A stretch of DNA of 64,000 nt from the NCBI RefSeq assembly GCF_030160635.1, contig NZ_BSOS01000041.1, positions 34,407 to 98,406 on the forward strand, read 5' to 3'. A program made the position numbers and the translations under genes. The DNA comes from Acidocella aquatica (GTDB taxonomy: Bacteria; Pseudomonadota; Alphaproteobacteria; Acetobacterales; Acetobacteraceae). The notes under the pieces are model-generated. The model was not told the DNA's origin. It did not search any database and saw only the letters and a list, made by a program, of their open reading frames with translations. This document shows, piece after piece, positions 27,051-34,320 of the stretch; the stretch's first letter is position 1; the number at the start of each line of letters is the position of its first letter.

Positions 27051-27800
27051 ATGACAGATAAAGCCAGCTTGAAATGGCAGTGGGCCGCCGGGTTCAGCGG
27101 TGTTGCGTTCGCTGTTTTATACGGAATATTCTGGGGATATTTTGGCCATAACATTCCCCCTGCCTCCCCTGCGCTGAGCCCGGCCGCGCTCGCCGCGTTT
27201 TATATTCAGTATCATGGCTCGATCTTGTTTGGTGAATCCATGGGGGCGTTCGTCGGGATTTTATATGGCACCTGGAGCGCGCAGATGGCGCTTGTGATGT
27301 GGAGGATTGAGGGGGCGAACCCGATCTTGACGATTTCGGCGCTCATTGGAGGCATTTTGACCACATGGGTTGTTGTTTTTTGTCCGGCGCTATGGGCGGC
27401 GGCGGCTTATCGCACCGATATCGACCCGAATACGCTGCGGACCCTGAATGACTGCACATTTATTTTGTTTAATATCACCTATATGGGCACCACGGTGCAG
27501 GCCATTTTGGCTGGGATTGTCGGATTGCTTGATAAAGGCGCGCGCAAGGTGTTTCCGGCCTGGGTAAGCTGGTGGGCGATTCTGACTGGGTTGAGTTTCA
27601 TCCCCATTACGGCGATGCCGTTTTATACCTCCGGGCCGGTGGCGTGGAATGGGGCGATCACGTTTTGGATTGGCTTTACGACCTTCTTTGTCTGGATGAT
27701 CACGATGGGATGGTACATGGCGGTTGAGGCGTCGTACCGGTTGAAGCAGCGGGAAGCTGGCGGCGCGCGCTATGGCGCGAGCGGAAAGGTGGCCGCATGA
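27051..27800 (+). CDS. Unknown integral membrane protein, copy 2
   Basis: Paralogue of the preceding gene, 249 residues, with the same six or seven hydrophobic segments. The start at ATG 27051 has ACGGAGGG upstream and gives MTDKASLKWQW, aligned with the other copy. Shared blocks include FGHNIPPASPALSPAALAAF, GGILTTWVVVFCPALWA, AYRTDIDPNTLR and FNITYMGTTVQAILAG. It overlaps the next gene by four bases, so it is translationally coupled to the isomerase-like protein, hinting at a complex or a shared step. Function unknown. Confidence 0.8.
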   Translation: MTDKASLKWQWAAGFSGVAFAVLYGIFWGYFGHNIPPASPALSPAALAAFYIQYHGSILFGESMGAFVGILYGTWSAQMALVMWRIEGANPILTISALIGGILTTWVVVFCPALWAAAAYRTDIDPNTLRTLNDCTFILFNITYMGTTVQAILAGIVGLLDKGARKVFPAWVSWWAILTGLSFIPITAMPFYTSGPVAWNGAITFWIGFTTFFVWMITMGWYMAVEASYRLKQREAGGARYGASGKVAA

Positions 27801-28288
27801 ACACGATGAATTTTGTGCAGCGCCGGCTGATGGGACATGCGGCGTTGATCATGCTGATTGGTTTTGTGGCTGGTGTGGGCTTGCTGGTTAGCGCCGTTGG
27901 CGGGATTGAGGTGTTGCCGGGCAAGATTATTCCGATTGCGCTGTTCGGCTCTGTACCTGGGTGGACGGCGGCGCATCTGGGCGGGATGCTCAATGCGATT
28001 TTGATGATCGTGGTCGCGCTGATGTTGCCGGTGTTGGGGTTTTCGTTGAAAACGAGCGGGAATTTAGGCCTGATGCTGATTGGCACGGGCTGGGCGAATA
28101 CGTTGTTTTATTGGGCATCGCTGCTCAGCCCGAACCAGGCGCTGACGTTTGGCGCCAACCGGTTTGGGCCGGCGAGCATGATCGCGGTGCTGGGGTTGTT
28201 GCCGGCGCTGGTGTTTGTTGTTGTCGCCATCGTGGCTTTTGTAATGATTGCACGCCAGGCTTTCCGGCCGGGCTCAAGGGAAGTCTGA
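27797..28288 (+). CDS. Styrene oxide isomerase-like membrane protein (StyC family)
   Basis: Small four-helix membrane protein of 163 residues. From memory its sequence follows StyC along its length: MGHAALIM near 11, GVGLLVSAVGGIEVLPG near 24, GSVPGWTAAHLGGMLNAIL near 50, GTGWANTLFYWASLLSPNQA near 100, then LTFGANRFGP. StyC carries haem b and rearranges styrene oxide to phenylacetaldehyde (Meinwald rearrangement). The His of AHLGG, the following Asn and the Tyr of FYW match its functional residues; the Asp before GWAN in StyC is Thr here. In this operon it may turn an epoxide made by the XylM-like enzyme into an aldehyde for the aldehyde dehydrogenase. Family assignment fairly firm, substrate unknown. 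Confidence 0.7.
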   Translation: MNTMNFVQRRLMGHAALIMLIGFVAGVGLLVSAVGGIEVLPGKIIPIALFGSVPGWTAAHLGGMLNAILMIVVALMLPVLGFSLKTSGNLGLMLIGTGWANTLFYWASLLSPNQALTFGANRFGPASMIAVLGLLPALVFVVVAIVAFVMIARQAFRPGSREV

Positions 28289-28291
28289 TAG

Positions 28292-29851
28292 ATGTGGGTG
28301 TATCCTGAAATTCACTTTCTCGCTGACCTGGTGACGTATCATGCGCGCCGCGCGCCACGGAAGTTGGCGCTTGTCTATGGCGAGCAGCGTTACGATTATG
28401 CGGCACTTGAGGTGGAATCTGCGCGGGCGGCAAATGCGCTGCTGGCGGAGGGGGTGAAACCAGGGGATCGTGTTGTATTTTTTGGCAAAAACTCGGCGGA
28501 TTTTTTTCTGGCGTTGTTTGGCACGGCGCGATCGGGGGGATGTTTTGTTCCGCTGAATTGGCGGCTGGCCGCATCGGAACTGGTGCAGGTTGCAGCGGAT
28601 GCGGCGCCGGTGTTTGCGATTATAGAAGAGGAGTTTGAGCCGGTCTGGCGCGAGGTGCGCGCGGCGGCGGGGATTACCGCGGGCTATTGCGTGATTGGCG
28701 ACACGCGGCGGCTTTGCGTCTGGAGTGGCGGACATACAGCGGTGCTGCCGCGGCTGCATCTGCGTGAGGACGATGCCGTGATTCAGCTCTATACCTCGGG
28801 CACCACCGGCGTACCGAAAGGGGTTGTGCATACCCATGCCAGTTTCAATCATTCGCGGCTCTCGGAACATTTGGAGCGCGCGTTTGATTGGCGGGAAGGC
28901 GATATGTTTTTATACGCACTGCCGAATTTTCATCTGCTAGGCGTCGCGCTTTCGCTGCAATGCCTCTACAATGGTGTGGCTTTGTGCATTCAGAAGCAGT
29001 TTCATCCACAGGAATTTCTGATCGGGATTGCGCGGTCGCGCCCCACGCTGCTGGTGTTGACACCGACGATGATCCAGCTTTTGATCGACCATCCCGATGC
29101 CGCCGGGACAGATTTCAGTTCGCTGAAGTTGTTGATGTATGCGGGGTCGCCGATTTCGCTTGGGCTGCTCAAGCGCGCGCTGAGCATCATGCCATGCCAG
29201 TTCATGCAGTTTTATGGACAGACGGAGACCAGCGGGCCGGTTTCGTTGTTGCGGCCGGATGAGCATAATCTGGAAGTCGAGCAGACGCTGAAATCCTGCG
29301 GCCGGCCGTTGCCGTTGATCCGTATGCGGGTGGTCGATGAGCAGGGCAATGATGTTCCCGATGGTACACCTGGTGAATTGCTGATTTGCGCGCCTTCGGC
29401 CTCGGCGGGGTATTGGAACCGGCCGGAGGAGACGGACCAGCGCTTCAAGGATGGTTGGTATGCCTCGGGCGATGTCGCGTACCGCGATGCCGAGGGGTTG
29501 TTTTATATTTATGACCGGTTGAAGGATCTGATCGTCAGTGGCGGTGAGAATATCTATTGTGCCGAGGTTGAGAATGTTCTTTCACTGCATCCGGCCGTGG
29601 CCTCGGTGGCGGTGATCGGCGTGCCGGACCCGCGCTGGGGCGAGGCGGTGAAGGCGGTTGTGGTGTTGCATGTGGATATGACCGTGAGCCATGATGAGCT
29701 GTTGAATTTTTGCAGGAAAAATCTGGCGGGATATAAAGTACCCAAGAGCATCGACTTTGTGGACGCGTTTCCGTTGACCGGCACGGGCAAGGTTTCGAAG
29801 AAGGACATTCGGGCTCCGTATTGGGCTGGAATGCAGCGGTCTGTTGCCTGA
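28292..29851 (+). CDS. Acyl-CoA ligase (AMP-forming, ANL superfamily)
   Basis: Activates a carboxylic acid to its CoA thioester via an acyl-adenylate. It has 519 residues. Core motifs are the phosphate loop YTSGTTGVPKGVVHTH near 170, the QFYGQTETSG segment near 308, the hinge region GWYASGDVAYRD and YDRLKDLIVSGGENIY near 400-420, and the C-terminal catalytic lysine in TGTGKVSKKDI near 506. It starts four bases after the isomerase-like gene and overlaps the thioesterase gene (TGATG). By position it should take the acid made by the aldehyde dehydrogenase. Confidence 0.92.
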   Translation: MWVYPEIHFLADLVTYHARRAPRKLALVYGEQRYDYAALEVESARAANALLAEGVKPGDRVVFFGKNSADFFLALFGTARSGGCFVPLNWRLAASELVQVAADAAPVFAIIEEEFEPVWREVRAAAGITAGYCVIGDTRRLCVWSGGHTAVLPRLHLREDDAVIQLYTSGTTGVPKGVVHTHASFNHSRLSEHLERAFDWREGDMFLYALPNFHLLGVALSLQCLYNGVALCIQKQFHPQEFLIGIARSRPTLLVLTPTMIQLLIDHPDAAGTDFSSLKLLMYAGSPISLGLLKRALSIMPCQFMQFYGQTETSGPVSLLRPDEHNLEVEQTLKSCGRPLPLIRMRVVDEQGNDVPDGTPGELLICAPSASAGYWNRPEETDQRFKDGWYASGDVAYRDAEGLFYIYDRLKDLIVSGGENIYCAEVENVLSLHPAVASVAVIGVPDPRWGEAVKAVVVLHVDMTVSHDELLNFCRKNLAGYKVPKSIDFVDAFPLTGTGKVSKKDIRAPYWAGMQRSVA

Positions 29852-30276
29852 TGTCCAAGGGGGTGGTTGTGTTTGATCCGGCGGCGGCCGGCTGGGCGCG
29901 CGATGCCGAGGGCGGTTTCGTGGCACTTATCGGCCAGGTGTGGACCAGACGCGAAGATGGGCTGTTGCATTTTGGCCTTGAGGCGGGGCCGCAGCACCTC
30001 AACCGCGACGGGCAATTGCATGGGGGAATGACGCTGGCGTTTTTTGACCATGCGCTGGGGATTTCCGCTGCGGAGGCAAGTTCGGAAAAGCGGTTGGTGA
30101 CGATTCAGCTTGGCGCGCATTTTATTGGTGGGGCCACGGCGGGGGCTTTCATCGAGGTTGCGCCGCGTATTGTGAGCCAGACTGCGTCGTTGTTGTTCAT
30201 GCGCGGGCGTTGTGTGAGTGGCGGGCGGCTGCTTTCAACCGCCGAGGGGATATGGAAGAAATCGCGCGCCAGGTGA
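29851..30276 (+). CDS. PaaI-family thioesterase (hotdog fold)
   Basis: Hotdog-fold acyl-CoA thioesterase of 141 residues. The start at ATG 29851 overlaps the ligase stop (TGATG). The core motif LNRDGQLHGGMTLAFFDHALG near 45 has the HGG and Asp pattern of the PaaI group. It probably frees CoA from dead-end thioesters, as PaaI does in phenylacetate breakdown; a dedicated hydrolytic step is also possible. It lies between the ligase and the alcohol dehydrogenase in the same operon. Confidence 0.85.
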   Translation: MSKGVVVFDPAAAGWARDAEGGFVALIGQVWTRREDGLLHFGLEAGPQHLNRDGQLHGGMTLAFFDHALGISAAEASSEKRLVTIQLGAHFIGGATAGAFIEVAPRIVSQTASLLFMRGRCVSGGRLLSTAEGIWKKSRAR

Positions 30277-30318
30277 GGCGGGCATTGTTGTTGGAACGAT
30301 CATCAGGAGGAAATAAAA

Positions 30319-31425
30319 ATGCATATTACCGCAGCCGTGACACGTAGCCCGTCGCAGATGTTTTGCGTGGAGGAAGTTGAGCTTGACGCGCCGCGCGAGG
30401 ATGAGGTTCTGGTCAAGATTGATGCCGTGGGGCTATGCCATACGGATATTGTTGTGGCGGAGGGTGTGCTGCCCATTCCGCTGCCGGGCGTGCTGGGCCA
30501 TGAAGGGGCTGGGATTGTCGAGGCGGTTGGCGCCAAGGTGACGAAGCTGAAAAAGGGCGACCGTGTGGTCATGACCTTTAATTTCTGCGGCAAATGTGTG
30601 CAGTGTTTGAAGGGGGCGCCTTCGTATTGCGTCAACTTCATGCCGCTGAATTATGCGCCGGTGCGTGGTGATGGGTCTCACACGCTTTGCGCTTGCGGCA
30701 CGGGCTCTGAGATTAGCGGGTGCTTTTTTGGGCAATCGTCTTTTGCCAGCTATGCGCTGGGCAATGAGCGCAATGTGATCAAGGTGGCTGATGATGTGCC
30801 GTTGACGTTTCTGGGGCCGTTGGGCTGCGGGTTTCAGACGGGTGCTGGTGCGGTCATGCGTTCGCTGGCCGCCGAGGCCGGGTCGGGCATTATTGTGTTC
30901 GGCGGGGGGCCGGTGGGATTGAGCGCGGTGATGGGCGCGGTGGTGCAGGGCTGCAAGACGATTATTCTGGTGGAACCGATGGCGGAACGGCGCGCGCTGG
31001 GGCTGGAACTGGGCGCGACGCATGTGATTGATCCGAAAGCCGAGGATGTGGTGGCGCGGGCGCGGGCGATTGTATCGGAAGGCGTGAATTACGCGGTGGA
31101 TACGTCGGGCGCGATTGTGGCGATGGAGGCGGCGCTGGGGTGTCTTGGTATGCGCGGCACGCTGGCGTTGATCGGGGTGCCCTCCAACCCGGCGGCGGCG
31201 CTGCCGCTGAACGTGTTGGCGGCGCTGAGTAGCGGCCTGACGATTAAAGCGGTGATCGAGGGCGACAGCAATCCCGAAGAGTTCATTCCGCAGCTTGTGG
31301 AATTGTATAAAGCGGGGCGTTTTCCGATCGACAAATTGATCACGGCCTATCCTTTCGCCGAGATCAACAAGGCGGTGGATGAGCAGAAGCGCGGCTTGTG
31401 CGTGAAAGCGGTGTTGACGTTCTGA
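30319..31425 (+). CDS. Zinc-dependent alcohol dehydrogenase, aryl-alcohol (XylB) type
   Basis: Medium-chain dehydrogenase of 368 residues that oxidises a primary alcohol to the aldehyde. Catalytic zinc ligands are in GLCHTD (near 37) and GHEGAG (near 59); the structural zinc cysteines are in CGKCVQCLKGAPSYC (near 92-106). The NAD loop is VFGGGPVGLSAV near 195. The long insert HTLCACGTGSEISGCF is usual for benzyl/aryl-alcohol dehydrogenases. AGGAGG precedes the start. It fits as the second oxidation after the membrane hydroxylase, as XylB follows XylMA. Confidence 0.9.
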   Translation: MHITAAVTRSPSQMFCVEEVELDAPREDEVLVKIDAVGLCHTDIVVAEGVLPIPLPGVLGHEGAGIVEAVGAKVTKLKKGDRVVMTFNFCGKCVQCLKGAPSYCVNFMPLNYAPVRGDGSHTLCACGTGSEISGCFFGQSSFASYALGNERNVIKVADDVPLTFLGPLGCGFQTGAGAVMRSLAAEAGSGIIVFGGGPVGLSAVMGAVVQGCKTIILVEPMAERRALGLELGATHVIDPKAEDVVARARAIVSEGVNYAVDTSGAIVAMEAALGCLGMRGTLALIGVPSNPAAALPLNVLAALSSGLTIKAVIEGDSNPEEFIPQLVELYKAGRFPIDKLITAYPFAEINKAVDEQKRGLCVKAVLTF

Positions 31426-31499
31426 TGTGAATTTTGGCGCGGGGAGGGCGATGATGCTTGGCCATGAGGCGTGCGGCCTCTCCGCGGGGATTTTCTGAG

Positions 31500-32300
31500 A
31501 TGGGTTACAACTGCATAACTGCCGAGACGCGGGGCGGAATCGAAATTCTTACGCTTAACCGGCCGGAGGCGCTGAATGCGGTTTCGCCGGAAATGGCGGA
31601 GGAGTTGACGGAATATTTTGCCGCTCTGCCGCAGCGCCTGGAGGTGCGGGTGGTGGTGTTGCGCGGCGAGGGCAGGGCATTTTGCGCCGGGGCTGATTTA
31701 TCATCAGTGGCGTTTGCGCCGCCGGGCGCCGGGCGGGCGCAGCGGCAGATGGCGATGCAGCGGTTGTATTCGGGGATTCCCAAATTGATGCGCGCGGCGC
31801 CGCAACCGATTATTGCCTTGGTGCAGGGCGCGGCGTGTGGGGCGGGGTTTTCGCTGGCGCTGGCTGCGGATGTGCGTATTGCCGGGCCGGCTGCAAAAAT
31901 GAATGCGGCGTATTTGCGTGTGGGCGTGGGCGGGTGTGATATGGGCTCAGGCTATTTTTTGCCCCGGCTGGTTGGGCTGTCGCTGGCCTCGGAATTGGTG
32001 CTGACCGGAAAGTTCATTGACGCGGCGCGCAGTTTGGCGAGCGGGCTGGTGAGCGATGTGGTGCCGGAGGCTGATCTGCTGGAAGCCGGGATGGCGATGG
32101 CGCGCGAGATGTTGCTGGCCTCACCTATGGGGCTGCGCATGACCAAGGAGACGTTGAATTTGACTGTGGATGCGCCGAGCCTTGAGGCGGCGCTGACGTT
32201 GGAGGATCGGCAGCAGGTGTTGTTGCTGGAAACCGGCGACCACCATGAGGCGGTGGCGGCGTTCAGGGAGCGCCGGCCACCGGAGTACACCGACAGTTAG
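31500..32300 (+). CDS. Enoyl-CoA hydratase/isomerase family protein 1
   Basis: Crotonase-fold enzyme of 266 residues; the ATG at 31500 opens MGYNCITAETRG, typical of the family, whereas the longer frame to 31458 does not. The oxyanion-hole segments are GRAFCAGADLSS near 60 and QGAACGAGFSLALAADVRI near 108. Where classic hydratases have Glu residues, this branch reads LRVGVGGCDMGSGYFLPRL near 140, with Asp. A likely role is hydrating a cyclic 1-ene-carboxyl-CoA to the 2-hydroxy form that the BadH-like enzyme oxidises. Last gene of the plus-strand operon; its stop codon lies inside the terminator stem. Confidence 0.88.
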   Translation: MGYNCITAETRGGIEILTLNRPEALNAVSPEMAEELTEYFAALPQRLEVRVVVLRGEGRAFCAGADLSSVAFAPPGAGRAQRQMAMQRLYSGIPKLMRAAPQPIIALVQGAACGAGFSLALAADVRIAGPAAKMNAAYLRVGVGGCDMGSGYFLPRLVGLSLASELVLTGKFIDAARSLASGLVSDVVPEADLLEAGMAMAREMLLASPMGLRMTKETLNLTVDAPSLEAALTLEDRQQVLLLETGDHHEAVAAFRERRPPEYTDS

Positions 32301-32340
32301 AGCCTGATCGCTTTAAGTGCGATCAGGCTCTAACCGTTTT
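32297..32340 (+). terminator. Strong terminator at the end of the hydroxylase operon
   Basis: TTAGAGCCTGATCGC and GCGATCAGGCTCTAA form a perfect 15-bp stem with a seven-base loop, followed by CCGTTTTT. It overlaps the stop codon of the enoyl-CoA hydratase gene and separates it from the convergent minus-strand genes. Confidence 0.85.
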
Positions 32341-32403
32341 TCTGAGGGCGATTCACGCTTTTGGCTCGCTCGGTTGAGCGAACCTCAAACGATCGCACTC
32401 TAG
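32297..32403. repeat. Possible dispersed extragenic repeat (compound hairpins)
   Basis: Beyond the terminator stem, a second stem TCGCTC/GAGCGA near 32366-32381 and the end sequence GATCGCACTCTAG, an imperfect inverted copy of the first arm (AGAGCCTGATCGC), give the 107 bases terminal-inverted-repeat character. It may be a REP- or MITE-like unit; no second copy is in the window. Confidence 0.35.
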
Positions 32404-33203
32404 TTTCCGGTAAACTTCGCCGGGCGTTTTTGCAGGAAGGAGGTCATGCCTTCCCATGCGTCTTCGGTGCGGGCGACACGGGCGAGTGCTTGCGCTTCTT
32501 CTTCCATCTGGCTGGCGGCGCTGCGGCTGCTCACATGTGCGAACAGGCGCTTGATTTCACCAAAAGCGTTGGTTGGGCCGCAAGCGAGCTTGCGGGCGAT
32601 GGCGATGGCTTCGCTTTGCAGGTCTTCTTCCTGCACGACTTTGTCGGCCAGGCCTTCGGCGAGCGCTTGTTGCGCATCCAGGGTTTCGCCCAGGAGCAAA
32701 AAACGTTTGGCGCGGGAGATGCCCATGCGGTGCGAGAGGGCGACGGTAGAGCCGGAGTCGCAGCTGAAGCCGATGCCGGTGAAGGCGGAGCCGAATTTGG
32801 CCTCGTGGCCGGCGATGACAATGTCAGCCGAGGCGGTGAGGGCGGCGGCGCCGCCAAATGCGCCGCGGCCGTTGACGGCGCAGACGACAGGGGCGTTCAT
32901 CATCATCAGGCGGGTGATGGCCATGTGCAGCGGGCTGGTGAGGGTCTTCACGATGGAGGGCAGCGCAGCGCGGTCACCCGACATCAGGGTGATGTCGCCA
33001 CCCAGGCTGAAGAAGCGGCCTTTCGAGGACATGAGAACGGCGCGTACATCGCGGCGTTCACTGATTTCGCTGACGATGATGTCGAGCTCCTTGCAGAACT
33101 CAATGTTGAAGGTATTGCCCTGCTCAGGGCGGTTGAGGGTGATTTGGAAGAGTCCATCATCCAATTTGCACTCGAATGCCGTAAGGCCGCTGAAATCCAA
33201 CAT
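32400..33203 (-). CDS. Enoyl-CoA hydratase/isomerase family protein 2
   Basis: Crotonase-fold protein of 267 residues. Segments seen are KGRFFSLGGDITLM near 65, GRGAFGGAAALTASADIVIA near 107 and GIGFSCDSGSTVALSHRMG near 140. The position of the usual catalytic Glu is occupied by Ser/Cys/Asp residues, as in isomerase-like (PaaG) members, so it may move a double bond rather than add water. It lies downstream of the BadI-like gene on the minus strand, with a 72-base gap. It could prepare the ring-opened or ring-bound CoA thioester for its next step. Confidence 0.85.
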   Translation of the reverse strand: MLDFSGLTAFECKLDDGLFQITLNRPEQGNTFNIEFCKELDIIVSEISERRDVRAVLMSSKGRFFSLGGDITLMSGDRAALPSIVKTLTSPLHMAITRLMMMNAPVVCAVNGRGAFGGAAALTASADIVIAGHEAKFGSAFTGIGFSCDSGSTVALSHRMGISRAKRFLLLGETLDAQQALAEGLADKVVQEEDLQSEAIAIARKLACGPTNAFGEIKRLFAHVSSRSAASQMEEEAQALARVARTEDAWEGMTSFLQKRPAKFTGN

Positions 33204-33275
33204 GGTCCTCCTGAGTTTATTGATTGCGATTATAAGTTTGGGGTTGAATCGCGTGATAATTCAACCCCGCTGGGT

Positions 33276-34070
33276 TCAGGAATATTTCTTGAAGTCGGGT
33301 TTGCGGCGTTCGTTGAAGGCGCGCACGCCTTCCTTGGATTCCTCGCTCATGTAGAAGCCTTTGACGGCCTGGATGCCGAGGAAGCCGATGCCGCGGATGT
33401 TCTCAGAGTCGGCGTTGAAGGAGCGCTTGGCGATGGCGATGGCGCCGGGGCTCATCTGGTTGATGTCGGCGCACCAACTGGCGACTTCGGCGTCGAGTTC
33501 CTCATGCGGCACGACCTTGTTGATCAGGCCCATCTGCAGCGCCTCGGCGGCCGGGTAGCGGCGGCAGAGGAACCAGATTTCGCGGGCTTTTTTCTCGCCG
33601 ACCAGGCGGGAGAGATAGGCCGTGCCGAAGCCGGGATCGACGGAGCCGACTTTGGGGCCGACCTGGCCGAACTGGGCCTTCTCGGAGGCGATGGTGAGGT
33701 CGCAGATGGTGGCGAACACGTTGCCGCCGCCGATGGCGAAACCCTGCACCTTGGCGATGGAGACCTTGCGCAGGTCGCGCAGGGCGCTGTGCATGTCTTC
33801 AACCGGCATTCCGACGGTGCCGCGGGGGCCGTAGAGGCCGTCCTCGGAGAGGTGGACCTTCTGGTCGCCGCCAGTGCAGAAGGCGCGGTCGCCGGCGCCG
33901 GAGAGGACGACGGCGTTGACGGATTTCTCTTCATCGGCGCGCTTCAGGGCGTCGATCATTTCTTCGAGTGTCTGCAGGCGGAAGGCGTTCATCACCTCGG
34001 GGCGGTTGATGATGATCTGCACCGCATCGTCGCGGACTTCGTATATGATATCTTTATAGTTGGATGACAT
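33276..34070 (-). CDS. badI: BadI-like 2-ketocyclohexanecarboxyl-CoA hydrolase (ring cleavage)
   Basis: Crotonase-fold hydrolase of 264 residues that opens an alicyclic ring by C-C hydrolysis of a beta-keto CoA thioester. ATG 34070 with AGGAA upstream is the start; the open frame beyond it has no family likeness. The match with BadI of Rhodopseudomonas palustris, recalled from memory, runs the whole length: INRPEVMNAFR, GDRAFCTGGDQ, RGTVGMPVEDMHSALRD, QGFAIGGGNVFATICDLTIA, GQVGPKVGSVDPGFGTAYL, EKKAREIWFLCRRY, and the C-terminal RKPDFKKY. MenB is the related family but lacks this wording. With the BadH-like enzyme at 44036 it implies a cyclohexane-type ring intermediate. Confidence 0.88.
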   Translation of the reverse strand: MSSNYKDIIYEVRDDAVQIIINRPEVMNAFRLQTLEEMIDALKRADEEKSVNAVVLSGAGDRAFCTGGDQKVHLSEDGLYGPRGTVGMPVEDMHSALRDLRKVSIAKVQGFAIGGGNVFATICDLTIASEKAQFGQVGPKVGSVDPGFGTAYLSRLVGEKKAREIWFLCRRYPAAEALQMGLINKVVPHEELDAEVASWCADINQMSPGAIAIAKRSFNADSENIRGIGFLGIQAVKGFYMSEESKEGVRAFNERRKPDFKKYS

Positions 34071-34320
34071 GGCATATTCCTGGGGGCTATAATATTGACG
34101 TTCCTGCTGGATCCGGCCCCACGAACCCTGGACAGCGCCGTGGAGATGCTTCCTCCCTTGAGTGGCGCGGGCTTGCACTGAACGAAAGTTCGGCATTTTG
34201 GAGGGCAAACCCAAAAACCCATACTTTAGTATGGAGGTTGAGGGGGGAAATATGCCATTCTTTCCGCGGATCAGGTGCGGCAATAAGAACACCGGCCAGC
34301 TTGTTTGAGGGAACCGAGAC

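Noticed and set aside
32361..34067. A 568-codon open frame on the plus strand
   Set aside because: Opposite strand of the enoyl-CoA hydratase and BadI-like genes, which have full family motifs.
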